From the NCBI GenBank assembly GCA_905250075.1, contig CAJNOP010000117.1, positions 1 to 64,000 of the forward strand: 64,000 nt of DNA. The letters run 5' to 3'. The translations under genes and the position numbers were made by a program. Source of the DNA: Rotaria sp. Silwood1. Its lineage: Eukaryota > Rotifera > Eurotatoria > Philodinida > Philodinidae. Positions 37,737 to 48,833 of the stretch are shown here, piece after piece; the first letter of the stretch is position 1; every line of letters begins with the position of its first letter. The notes beneath the pieces were generated by a model. The model saw only the letters and a program-made list of their open reading frames with translations. It did not search any database and had not been told where the DNA came from.

Positions 37737-40700
37737 TGATCACTGATCGATGATGTTGTCTTCCAATACGATGTCGAGTTCGTGAGCCTAGATACAACAC
37801 TGGTTAAAAATCAGCATTTTTCACTTAGGCTCTGGACATTCGTTTCAAGATGAAATAAGCCAGATAATAATCAATGTTCTTTACTGTCTTACTGAGTAGA
37901 GAGAAAATAACAGAAATCGACGTTTCGGAATGATGTGCAGATGATTTTATCAGAGAGCGCTCTTTGCTCTTCGCTTAACAGTTTTCATTTTCTATGTGAC
38001 GATGCTAAGATGTAGTGAATGATTTTCCGTTGTACTGAATCGAGAAACATCGAAAGACTTAATAGAATTTCGATCCCCATCTACGAATTGTCGATAAATA
38101 AGGAACCTCGTAGATATTATGATTCTTTGGTGTTTGAACTAAGAATTCTTAACACAATGTCAAGAAAATATATTATAAACCTGTGTCACAGTCTTTTATA
38201 TGTGACTATGAATACATATTTATCTGTGCGGTGTATTGAATGGTAACGGAGGTTCGAACTGTCAAGAAAAACACAGCAGAATAAGCTGGTAGGAAGTACT
38301 CATAATAGCAATTAACATCGCCTCTCTTTTCTCTTCGACGATACCTGCTTTTGTGAAAAAAAAATAAGAAAACATGCCGTGTGTATTACGTTCAACAGTC
38401 ATGTTGTCATTGATGTAGCGAAGCGCTCGCCAGCTGTTCTATATTTCCTGACGTAGAGAACGTCGCGCTGAGAAGCATCCCTAATAGAAAAAGCAAAAAT
38501 TTATGCATGGTGCTACTATTTCCGATAGTTATTACAACACGGGAGAGTAAGACAATTGAATGAAGGCTGAAAGATATTATTATTTATTTGACACATCTCA
38601 CACAGGCACATTGGTGAGTATCATCTTTTGAGGAAAATAATTTTTTGTTGCTTCACTTGCATTCTATTTTAAAAACGATTAAATCATGTTAAATGCTTTT
38701 GACAGTGTTCGATCATTGTTTTTAGAAGCAAGAAATGACTCAGATATTGTTATGCATGAATGTTTCATGCTTGACTGCAGTCAGCGAAGAAAACTGAAGC
38801 AGTACATTTATCTCCTCACTCGTTATCTAGGAAAACATTCGCTTTTCTTTGGTGACGCTGTTGCATATTTAATTCTTGTACTCCCTCGTTGCCTTGAGGA
38901 CCTACCAAGAAGTATTACGATATCTGCACCTGACGGATCATCTCCGATATTGGTCGTGCTTGGATGGCTCTTGATCGACGCATTTTAGTAGACAAGAAAA
39001 TCTTGGTTAGCATTCATTTTAAAATCGCTCTTCAATAGATCATACTCTATGAAGTAGAATAGTATTCGCTCACGACTATTCTTAGATTCAAAATATTCTT
39101 TTCAATAGAATTTGCTCCATGCAAATTTTCTAGTCAAGATTCTGATCGTTCAAAATAATGTCACTTCTCCTTGAATGATTTACATAAAAGAGGAAATTAG
39201 CAATGATAACAGCACATATTCAATCAAAACTACGACATAAACGATTGTGATCTAATCATATTTCGTTGAAATAATTTTCTGAAAATTGTTCTTTGGCATA
39301 AATAACATTTGCCGTGTCTTTCTTCTTATTTACTCTCGATGTGCTAGAGCGCTCTGTCACATAAGCACATAAGTTTTGGAAAAGTTTCCTTTTGAAGTCC
39401 TATTATGATGTATTGAAGAACAGTAAATCATGCAGTTATATTTACTTTATTTCATCTGTGAAACGATTCAGTCGGTTTGAACATTCTCTCACAGACTTTT
39501 AAGATGCAACTTTGATGGAAATGATTCAGCAATAGATTGAAATACAAAAATGTTTATTTTCCCGAGTGATTCATTTTTCTCAGATGATCATAAGAAATAC
39601 TAATCTTTCTCAATAAAAAAATAGATATAGAAAGAGAAAAGTACCAATGAGTGAGAATCCACGAACAGAAAATTAATGAAAAACTATCGTTGACAAAAAT
39701 ATATTTCTATGTGTCTACATTCCATCTCATTGTGCCATTTTTCCTACAAAGAAATATTGAGTGATCTCGAGGTTATCGAAGTAAATGCAGGGATAATAAT
39801 GCTGTGTTGAGCACCAGTAGAACAAAACATTGATCAACAAGCGAATCAGAAACTACAATGAAAACTAAACTTTGGGCTGTAAAGCAACATTGATATGATC
39901 AAGAGACACATCTGCACTATTTTTGGAACCCTTGTGAAGAGCGAAACTGAAGTCATTACCATTATCAAAATACTAATAACGTATGATTATCAGCTCTTAT
40001 GCGTCCAAAAGGACATTGATGGTCAAAATTTCTTATTAAAATGTCTAAGAAACATGTGAGTTTTGCTTTGCAAGAACTGTAGAAAAAGCAGACCCGTTTC
40101 TTTCTCGACACTAAATTCAATCAGAGCCACCTAATACGACATATTTCTAGATATATTGATATTGTACTAAACAAATGACAAGTTTTGACATGCATGATTT
40201 ATATGCTACAGAGAATAATCAATGGAGAGACTTCTCCAACTTATCAGATACATATGTATATATTATAAAGGAGTTCTGTATCAATTTCGTTTCACCAAAG
40301 TCGTGTTTATTTAGTAGCATATGGGTACCGCAAATTCATTAGGTGAATACCCTTGATAGCTATGTTATAAATATCGATATCCGAGTTATGGGTATTATAA
40401 TATCCATCTTTTCATCACAAACTGTGGCCACGATAACTATTTTTATTATGTTCTCTCATAAAAGAATCACTATTGCAATATTGTAAGTACTGCAAGCATC
40501 TATCGATTTCTTTTTTTCTTTCGAGAAGCTCACCAGTTAGTGTAAGTATTCTATTAATCCCTTTTTTCAATTCGATACAATGCACAGTTGCAATAACATC
40601 TGATAGAAGTTACGACTTATTGCTCATGCATACGTTTTTGTAAATTCAAAAAAAAAAGGTATGACTGTTAGATATTTTTCAATTTCTATCTGTTATGTGA

Positions 40701-40883
40701 CTTCCATAGTAAGAGATATAATTGTTATCAGTCAAACTCATTTTTTCAATGACCTTATCACTACTCTATCAAAAGTGAGCCTATAAAATTTTTTTCTTTA
40801 CAAAGCGTCTATTTTATTGAATTCTATTCATTTGGTTGTTGAAAACAGCTACTATTCAAATCTTTGCAGTTCAAGTTAGTGGC
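37737..40883. other. Mostly gene-free, one unexplained frame
   Basis: Apart from the open frame at 38686-38988 nothing coding is supported. Composition is somewhat less AT-biased than in 1-9 kb. Confidence 0.45.
38686..38988 (+). CDS. Unidentified 100-aa open frame
   Basis: ATG to TAG, 100 codons, in GC-richer sequence. The C-terminal half has a hydrophobic stretch (FFGDAVAYLILVLPRCLEDL) and ends LGWLLIDAF. No family recognised. The opposite strand of the same stretch also stays open over part of its length, so coding strand is uncertain. It may be a relic. Confidence 0.25.
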   Translation: MLNAFDSVRSLFLEARNDSDIVMHECFMLDCSQRRKLKQYIYLLTRYLGKHSLFFGDAVAYLILVLPRCLEDLPRSITISAPDGSSPILVVLGWLLIDAF

Positions 40884-41297
40884 ATGGGTATTCATTTTCT
40901 ATGCCAGTCCATATCTGGTTGGAAATCACATTTTTCGACATTTAACCTATTTCAAACTGGTACAAGTAATGAAGTAGATGAACATGAACAACGCTCGAAT
41001 ATCATTGCGACGAAAGTCTATATTATTACTGTTTTGATTTGTTTATTTGATATGGGTCTTGTCTTATGGTTGAATTACAAGACCGCAAGCATTATTTATT
41101 CAAAATCCAACTAAAGCTTAATTCGAAACTTTGCCCCTCTTATCGTTAACTGTTCATGTGCTCCTATATTCCTATTTTATGCTGAATTTGTTTTATTGTC
41201 TGCGAAATTTCATCAAGTTTATTCGAGTAATTTTGTTTTTGATCGATGGATTCAAACTATCGTTCACTACCCACACCCACAATGTTTTTTCGGCTAA
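40884..41297 (+). pseudogene. Decayed bdelloid-type membrane protein N-terminus
   Basis: One frame reads from ATG 40884 through a cytoplasmic segment (WKSHFSTFNLFQTG), IIATKVYI and a membrane helix, then meets TAA at 41112-41114. The same frame continues past the stop with CSC, FHQVYSSNFVFDRWIQTI and on to a TAA at 41297. I recall this order (NxF motif, IIATRxYI, helix, C-x-C, FHQVCSSDFVSDRW) from a large set of uncharacterised bdelloid membrane proteins; that is memory, not a search. Spacing across the stop looks normal, so this is best read as a nonsense-disrupted, 3'-truncated copy. A CCACACCCAC tract (41272-41281) lies in frame near its end. Confidence 0.5.
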
Positions 41298-41430
41298 ACC
41301 ACCATTCTAAATGTATCATCTCTCTCTATGCAGACACATCATATAGGAAAGCGTAGCAGTCAGATGATCATAGAAAAGAGCAAACACAAAAGAAATAAAG
41401 TAGGTCAGCTAGGAGCATCGTTCAGAGACA

Positions 41431-41559
41431 ATGAAGCACAGCAGTTATAGCCGTTACATCAAAGATGATCCATATCATAAAGATATATTCGCTACTGGGT
41501 GGAAAAGTCATCTTACAAGTGGCAAATCAAATTTGTTTAGATTTTTAGGTTTCAAATAA
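41431..41559 (+). other. Small open frame, uncertain
   Basis: A 42-codon ATG frame (beginning MKHSSYSRYI, containing TGWKSHLTSG) lies between the relic at 40884 and the telomere-like array. The WKSH motif echoes the WKSHFST of that relic, which may be chance. Not supported as a gene. Confidence 0.12.
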
Positions 41560-42193
41560 CTTTAAAACTATTCATTGAAAATCGCACAAACAAAAATTCA
41601 AGACATCCTAAGTTCTAAGAGCATTTTCAAAAACCAATGAAGTCTAATAAAACATTTCTTTACATTTATCCTAGTCTGTATCGTTGTGAACAGAAAGATT
41701 CACACCTTTATATCAAATGTTCAAGTTCAAATGATTACCAAGCTTCGAAAATTTATATCATAAAGCAATGGAAAAGAATAGGTTTAGCGCAAAATCAATG
41801 TCTCTTAACAATCACTAAATAGCTCATATCTTGAGACGAAACAAGTGCAGCATCAAATGTAATGGAATAAATGTCTAATTAAAAACACAGTTTCTGCTGT
41901 CATTAGTTCTAGACTTTGAACTCTGTTATCGTCCGAGTTCTGATAATTGATTGAAATGTCAGGAAGCAAGAAACATGTTAGTTACCATCAATGATGAGAT
42001 TGTTTACTTATCTATGATTATCTAACGTTATAGAGTCATCACTAGGCCAATTTCGCTTTTTTTCTATGTCAATCAAAGTATTCGAAGCTATCTAATTCAA
42101 TTTCATTGTTTAAACGAATCTACAAGTTTACAGTTAAGCCGATTCTGAGAAACTCCACTCGAGATATACTGAGCATGTTATTTCAAAATATCT

Positions 42194-42329
42194 GGTGTGG
42201 GTGTGGGTGTGGGTGTGGGTGTGGGGTGGGGTGTGGGTGTGAGTGGGGTGTGTGGGTGTGGGTGTGGGTGCGGTTTATATCTTTCTCTTTCTCACCCACA
42301 CCCCACACCCCACACCCACACCCACACTC
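42194..42329. repeat. Head-to-head interstitial telomere-like array (TGTGGG / CCCACA)
   Basis: Positions 42194-42273 are nearly pure TGTGGG units with slips (TGTGGGG, GAGTGGGG, TGCGG). After an 18-base pyrimidine-rich spacer containing CTTTCTCTTTCTC, positions 42292-42329 are CCCACA/CCCCACA units on the same strand, i.e. the reverse orientation. I recall TGTGGG as the telomere repeat reported for bdelloid rotifers. A G-strand array running directly into a C-strand array is the geometry of two chromosome ends joined, but a foldback duplication of a microsatellite would look the same. The array can form a long hairpin or a G-quadruplex. Confidence 0.85.
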
Positions 42330-42422
42330 ATCTCCTTCCAGTTCAATGTAGCAAACAGTGAATATCAATGAAAAAATCAATCTTTTTCTTTTTGATGACG
42401 CAGAAATAAAGTTTAAACTATC

Positions 42423-42695
42423 AGCTGGATCAGTGGCTGGGAAGGACAACAGGATAACGCTCGAATAACTTTAACTTTTCTCACTGAACATAATTGGCAA
42501 ATAGGCAATACTTACATATTAGGATCAGTAACAGCCAATGATCGAATGAGGCAAACATTACTGATCTATGAATGTGTGAATGGCAATGTACCTAACGAAG
42601 CATATTATGCGACTATTAATGCCACATTTAACCGTGCTAGTGGTTATTTCAATGATGGTTGCATTGATAACATTGTTTTTCTATTATATCAGTGA
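42423..42695 (+). pseudogene. Fragment of a secreted beta-sandwich-type domain
   Basis: An open frame without its own start runs SWISGWEGQQDNARITLTF to IDNIVFLLYQ and stop (90 codons). The pattern W-x-x-G-W-x-x-Q-D, alternating strand residues, then FNDGCIDNIVFLL resembles a domain I know from bdelloid secreted proteins and bacterial exported proteins (SAWLGG..QDD..NDGYADN); this is recollection. Just before it, KFKLSA reads in another frame, suggesting a frameshift, although an acceptor (TATCAG) at 42424 could instead make this a true 3' exon. No upstream exon was found; the telomere-like array lies 94 bases away. Confidence 0.45.
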
Positions 42696-44098
42696 CTGAT
42701 ATACAAAATAGGGTCAAAAATTCTTGAATTTGTTTTGAATTGATACTTGATTCGTATAGATATTCATGTTGTAACATTTGCTAACCTGTACACAACATTG
42801 AATATATGTCGCAACTAAAAAACAATCCAATTCGTGGTACCGATCTCTAGTATGCTTATCTCTCATGACAACGTGAAAAATTCAAACGCCTTCACAGACC
42901 TCTCTTATATTTATTTAATATTCGATAAGAATAGTGCTTGCATATTCAGAATCCTTGAAGTATAATATGTCTGACAAGATATGTAAAAGTTTCCATTGGA
43001 ATAGGTATCGATAAAAAACTAGTGACTTATAATAGAAAATTTCACTCTATCATTCTTAGCAATGAGCACTTTACGATATCATTAGTTTCTATGTTATTTT
43101 CTTCGTAGAAATATCTCAGAATTTCGCAAGTTTGAGGATTGTTTTCTTGACCATCGCCTCGAATTCGTGTTGTGAATGAGTGAAACTCAGCCTTTTCTTC
43201 ATCGACAACCACGCCTTCATATTTCGCTCAATCTAAAATATATTGTGCAAATATGAACTTTATGGATTTTCATGCAAGCCGTTTGGAGGAATATAAAACT
43301 TCTTTTCTTACGGAATTTTTCTTAAGAGAAAGAATAAGAATCAATTCACATCTCTCAATACAAAGCTTGAGACTATATATAGTTCTTTGTGTTTCTATCG
43401 CTAGTGACACTACAATTAATGAAATGATTTGTAATTAAAACTTTTTTAATCAATAATAATGTATTTCCATTGTACTATACAATGAAAATAATGATAATCA
43501 TATTGATGAAATAACAAACTGGTACATTGGCATTGATGTATGTTCAAACTGAATTCGTTAATACATATTTCATTCAATACCAATGTGTAGATTGATCTTC
43601 TATGTAGTAAATGAAGTAGATGAGAACCAAACCAATGAAAACAGTAATTTAAATGATACGAAATCATTTATATTTACTATAAGCGTATATTATCCAAGTA
43701 AAATGAAAATCGTATCTTTGTTTGAAATACTATTGTATGAATGAAATAATCAAATAGAAAGAAATGTATACTTTCAACATTATAATAATTCGAACAAAAT
43801 ATATTCTATCTTTATGTAAACGAGTATTTGAGGATTTATCTTAGAAACATGATAAGAAATAAATATGAATACATCATCTACTAGAATGACAAAGCAAAGA
43901 ACAATAAAAAAAAGCTGATTCGTTTAGATGTACTTCATCATGCATCGTACGATGACACAAGACAAGACAAGAACGAGAAGGATAGTAAAATATACATCAT
44001 TTAAATGTGACTATTTTCTTTAGGTTATTGTAGAAATATTGAAAACAAGAATTTACTTTTCAACTATTAACAAATCATCATTATTTAATAGTTAAATT
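42696..44098. other. Intergenic, no gene seen
   Basis: AT-rich, with short unrelated frames (43253-43438 plus, 43446-43667 minus). Presumably holds the promoter of the SDR gene at its right end. Confidence 0.5.
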
Positions 44099-44970
44099 AT
44101 GAGTGAAGCGTCGAATATTGAAGTGAACACATTTGTAAATATGATTTTGTCTGCCGAAAAATCAATTGATGAAATGATTGATCGACATTTTTTTATCTTT
44201 AGAATACACAAATGGTCGTTGCCAATCGATTTCATGGTAAAATAGCTATTGTCACCGGCGCTGGATCAGGTATAGGACGAGCTGTTGTTTTACGTCTTGT
44301 CGATGAGGGTGCTTACGTTCTTGGTATTGATCTTAATGAAGCTGGATTAAAAGAAACTGTACAATCATCACGTCATCCAGAACGTATTTCAATAGCTGTT
44401 ATGTCTATTACAGATGAAGAAAAAATCATCGAAAAAGTTAATGAATATATTACTCGTCAGGGGCGTCTTGATGTTCTTGTTAATGTAGCTGGTATCTTAC
44501 TTACAGGTTCAATAGTAGATACTTCAATAGAGGAATTTCGTTCAGTTCTTGATACAAATGTAATTGGTACATTTTTAATGTGTCGTACTTGTCTTCCTCA
44601 TTTAGTGACTACAAAAGGTAATATTATAAATACAGCTTCAACAGCCGCTTTACATGGCCATCCCTTTATGTCAGTATATGCAGCAAGTAAAGGAGCTATT
44701 GTTGCATTTACAAAATCTCTTGCACGAGAATATCTTCTTCAAGATGTACGTGTTAATGTGGTAGCACCAGGTGGTATTGATACTCCAATGAATAAGAATT
44801 TTCGACTACCATTAGATATAAATAATCATTTATTTGATAATTTAAAAATGCCCAATGGAAGATTTGGTAAAACAGAAGATGTAGCTGGCGTTATAGCTAT
44901 GCTCGCATCTCAAGATGGATGTTTTATTAATGGTGATATTATTCGAATTGACGGTGGTGTTCATAGTTAA
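44099..44970 (+). CDS. Short-chain dehydrogenase/reductase (SDR)
   Basis: The main exon gives 252 residues from ATG 44212: a classical NAD(P)-binding SDR with TGAGSGIG at 15-22, NVAG near 90, a catalytic Ser region and YAASK near 155, PGGIDTPM, and a C-terminal INGDIIRIDGG typical of FabG-like enzymes. A better gene model adds a 12-codon first exon, 44099-44134 (starting MSEASN), joined through a 68-base intron (ATTT|GTAAAT .. CTTTAG|AATACACAA) in phase 0 to reach the frame three codons before ATG 44212, for 267 residues. Substrate unknown: an oxidoreductase of a secondary alcohol or ketone. The aspartate after the second strand (GIDLNE) favours NAD(H), an inference. It converges on the reductase gene to its right, 154 bases between stops. 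Confidence 0.92.
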
Positions 44971-45124
44971 GGTTCTTTTATATTTATGCTTAAGAGATTA
45001 AAATTAATGAGTAAAGTTTTATTATAAAATATAATCTAGCAATTTATCATAAACCATCTATTTATTCTATTTATAAAATAAAACTTTGTTAAAACTAAAT
45101 AAAAATGCTGAAACTATCATATTA

Positions 45125-47777
45125 TTAAGCATTGTCCGTTTTAAGTTGATGAGCCATCGGTTTTCCACTAAAAAAATTGAGTAAATTATCCACACATATT
45201 TGTGCCATTTGATGACGTGCATATACATCAGCACTACCAATATGTGGAAATATCGTACAGTTATCAAGTGTTAAAAGACAATGATCTGTAGGCAATGGTT
45301 CAGGTACAGTAACATCCAAACCTATAGATAATTATAAATGTTCTACTAAAGGGTGATCCTCTTAGTAAATCGATGATATCTATGACAAACCTAAATATGT
45401 AATTTTGTAGAGGAAGATTCGAGCTATCATTTGAAGAATAGACATTTCAAAATGCATAAACATAGCGCAACATTATGATCATTTTACAGTTTTTGAGAAC
45501 AACTTTTGTAATAGTTGTATTTTTTTTGCAACTCACAAAGATTTCTTTTAACAGATTTATCATGCTAATGAAATAATATTAATTATATTTGTTGAATATG
45601 ATTGCAGTTCTATAACACTTTATGTAGTTAAACCTGTCATATTGATAATAGAGAGCTGCGGACCTACATTTTTGTGAATGCAGATCTGAGTTGTTTCCAT
45701 CAATATCTGCCACCCTCTATGTACATGAATAAGTAAAAGATCTAAGTTTTAGCTATCTATTGGTTACTTCCAGAAAAAAAAGGTCATGATACAGTTATTT
45801 CTTGTTGATCACTTTTCTATCATTCGATGCTTGATATATCAAAAGATTTCGCTCAATTGATAAGAACATTAAGTTAACAGAAAAATGAAACGGAGCAGTC
45901 AACTGATAAAGAAAATTCATCATTGAAAATGGTCAAATCAAGAGTAGGACAAAAGTCTTCAAGTTTATAGAACAGTTGAAGTACTTAGCTATTGACAATT
46001 CAAAATAATTAGTAATATCGGTTTTAAAACTTTGAGCAAAAAAAGTTTTTAATGCTGTTGAATACTTAATTATAGATAGAGAGCTGCGGGTTCATGTTTT
46101 TGTTAACTAGACTTCCACTCACCTCTGAAAGGTTCATAGCTCTCTAATTGATGGTCTTATTTTATGAAGTTTACTATTTTCAGTTCACTCTCAAATATGT
46201 TAGTTGCTTGAATTTCTCTTGTCGATAGCTTTATTAAAATTTCCCTAGTACTCATTTCAAAATCAAATAAATGATACATCAGCAATAGAAGATTTATGAG
46301 ATATCATTTGACACGATTCAAGTAAATATGAAGATCTCAAATAAAAAAAGTATTAATATATAAGAAAATTTTAGTTTGCCAAAGGATTACCAATATATTA
46401 AAAAGGAAAATCGTCCGAAAACAAGGTCAACACATCACTATTTTTTTGATATTTATACAAAATGACAATCGGATGAACTTATAAATCATTTTGAGTATTT
46501 TGAAAAATTCATTTTTACTTCTTTCAAAAAGTTTACATTGAAAATATTGACTCAACATTAGTAAAATCACTATAACATTGTACTACTTTTGTGCCATAGA
46601 TGTCCATTACTGCTGGAAACCTATGACTTCTGTTGGTACTGTCACAGTGGTAGCAGCATCCCCCATGGATAGCGCTGGATTATACATTTGGAACTATCTT
46701 TTGTTTAGGTACTAGATCTAAACTTGCTTTACAAAATTGCATACTTCGATCATTTAATCATATATAGGTTTGTCATAGATATCATCAATTTACTGATAGG
46801 GATCGAAACTTTTTGACTATTTTTTACTAAAAAAAAAAGATTGTTTACCTGCTGCTCCAATTTGACCATTTTTTAATGCATCATAAAGTGCATCTTGATC
46901 AATAATACCTCCTCGTGCAATATTAATTAAAATTGCATCATTTTTCATTTGTTCAAATGCTTTTTTATTAAACATATTTGCTGTTTTTTCATTTAATGCA
47001 CATGCAATAATAATGAAATCCGATTCACGTAATAATTCTTCAAATGGAACAAATTTAAATAATTTTTTATCATTATCAGAATCAAAATACTTTTCACGTG
47101 TACCACTATAAAGTACACGTTTAATAGAAAATGATTGTAAACGACGTGCAATAGCTAAACCAATACGACCTAAACCAACAATACCAATTGTTGAATTAAT
47201 TAAAGGTTTACCACACATCCACATTATATCGGATGATGTACCCCATTCACCATTCTATTTGAAAGTCATAAATGAATAGAAAACAAATGTTAATCTTTCT
47301 CATTATGATGTCTTACACGAACTGCTCGCATTGCTTCAGTAATTCGTCTTGATGTTGCTAATAATAATGTAATAGCTAAATCAGCGGTTGTATCTGTTAA
47401 TACACCTAGAGATTTCGAAATGTTATTTACTAATCTATTCTGAATGATCACTATTCTATTCTACCTGGTGTATATCCAATAGGTATGCCTCTTTTTTTAC
47501 ATTCTTTTATATCAATATGATCATATCCAACTGAAAATGTGGCTAACATTTTGAGTTTATTACCGGCTAGAGATAATACTTCTTTATCAATTCTTGTTTT
47601 TCCTGGAAAAAGCATTGCATCAGGTGGATGGGTACGAATACGAGATAAAATTTGTTCTTGAGATAAAGGTGTTGGGATGTCTTGATAATCAAGATCAAAT
47701 ACACGTTCAAGTGAACGAATGAACTGTGAAGGCATTTGATGAGTTATTAATAGACGTGGTCGAAAAATAGATGCCAT
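45125..47777 (-). CDS. GRHPR: Glyoxylate/hydroxypyruvate reductase (D-2-hydroxyacid dehydrogenase)
   Basis: Exons 47777-47465, 47405-47317, 47254-46849 and 45321-45125 join with matching phases (1, 0, 1) to 334 residues, close to human GRHPR (328). It reduces glyoxylate to glycolate and hydroxypyruvate to D-glycerate. Visible: YTPGVLTDTTADLA after the first junction, Rossmann motif GLGRIG (161-166), and the catalytic trio of the D-2-hydroxyacid dehydrogenases: Arg248 in NIARGG, Glu277 in PEPLP, His296 in PHIGSA. The human order LDVTSPEPLPTNH is echoed by LDVTVPEPLPTDH, which supports GRHPR over phosphoglycerate dehydrogenase. Introns 1 and 2 are about 60 bases; intron 3 is 1527 bases. No mitochondrial or peroxisomal signal is obvious, so probably cytosolic. 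Confidence 0.95.
45322..46848. other. Long third intron of GRHPR
   Basis: Twenty-five times longer than its sister introns. It holds two copies of AGAGAGCTGCGG (about 45649 and 46078), each followed by a similar TTTTTGT-containing stretch, hinting at an inserted or duplicated repeat. A related AAGAGCTGCGG occurs in the long ARF intron near 24717. No coding content. Confidence 0.35.
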
Positions 47778-47910
47778 TTTCTAAATATAAACAATTGTTT
47801 CTATTTCATGTATATTTTCTATGTATAAAATTGTGTTTTCGTATTTATGAACAAGAAAAAGACAAGTGTAAGAATAAGAAAACAAATTGTCAAAACAATA
47901 AGAGTTAATA

Positions 47911-48076
47911 TTAGACACTTGTCATTGGTTTGGATTGTTCAATGCGCTTGAATTTTTCTTCCTAAATAATAAAAATTTACAAATCGAATAATAGCAAAAA
48001 TTTTATGCATACATTCAATATATTTGAATTGACTGTTTGAGATATATCACCAAAACGTTCAGCTCTTGCTATTAGT
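47911..48076 (-). CDS. 3' exons of a SARNP/THO1-like gene (tentative)
   Basis: Two minus-strand exons, 48076-48013 and 47961-47911, join across a 51-base intron (TTGAAT|GTATGC .. TTTAG|GAAGAA) in phase 0, to give LIARAERFGDISQTVN, then EEKFKRIEQSKPMTSV and stop. The KARAERFG-type motif is characteristic of SARNP/CIP29 (THO complex-associated, mRNA export). Only this short C-terminal piece is recognised and no SAP domain was found upstream, so the identity is a suggestion. The stop lies 134 bases upstream of the GRHPR start on the same strand. Confidence 0.35.
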
Positions 48077-48611
48077 CTAAAATATAGAATATTTAGAAAT
48101 GTTAATTCAATGAATGCAAATTTCGTTGTTCGACGTCTCAAAACTCTGAAGAAAGGATGAAATTGCAATTGAGACCGAAGAACATCACAGGAGGCAAGAC
48201 CTCAAGGATAATATTTGAGTACTGCAGAACACTCAACCAATCTAATGGATTGTGATCCAATAAGGTTCTGAAATAGGAGTGAAAATCGTTATGATTCTCA
48301 ATTAGTATTAATAGTAGTCAGAAGAAGGTATATCATATTATCGACTATTTCTTTGGCAAAAGATTTACTAAAACCACAAGAAAATCTCTTCAAATGTCAA
48401 ATAATGTTCTACAGAATGTAGAACAAAACGGAGAAAACTGTTTTGTGACACTCTCTGATTGTGAAGGTTTTTAGATTGGTCAATTCAAGACGTTTCTTTC
48501 TGAGTTACAATCTACAGGACATATTATAAAAGTCATTTAGTGTAACTAGATTGTTGGTATCAAGTCAAACGAACTTCTCAATTTAGAATTGTTAGTTTTA
48601 CCTTCGAACAA
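48077..48611. other. Probable intron plus repeat fragment
   Basis: If the exons on either side belong to one gene this is intronic. A possible small exon lies at about 48127-48077 (RRRTTKFAF frame). 48349-48425 resembles 29776-29840. Confidence 0.3.
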
Positions 48612-48833
48612 TTAGCTGTTAATGAATGATAAAGCTCTACTGTGTCGACACGATTTATAGTCAACAAAAGCGTTCTGTTTATAAAACTCAATATCATTCC
48701 AATGATATTTTACTGTAAATGGTGTAAAAACATCAAAACAATCAATACATTTTTTCTTTGTTTCTTCATCTGTTATCGATATTGAATTAACTAAATGCAA
48801 ACGATCATCTCGTAGACGTCTTTTCTTGTTCAT
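48612..48833 (-). CDS. Unidentified N-terminal exon
   Basis: From ATG 48833 the frame is MNKKRRLRDDRLHLVNSISI, then a Lys-rich stretch, CIDCFDVFTPF and WNDIEFYKQNAFVDYKS, in coding-like codon use. It does not resemble SARNP, although it lies upstream of the RAERFG exons on the same strand. GTAAAA within the frame near 48713 could serve as a phase-0 donor; otherwise the frame ends at 48612. Could be a separate small gene. Confidence 0.3.
   Translation of the reverse strand: MNKKRRLRDDRLHLVNSISITDEETKKKCIDCFDVFTPFTVKYHWNDIEFYKQNAFVDYKSCRHSRALSFINS

Noticed and set aside
42194..42329. CRISPR-like or tandem spacer array
   Set aside because: Units are contiguous six-base repeats with no spacers, in a eukaryotic context.
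42106..42449. Cys/Gly/Trp/Val-rich and His/Pro-rich frames over the telomere-like array
   Set aside because: Pure translation of the TGTGGG/CCCACA repeats; no independent coding signal.
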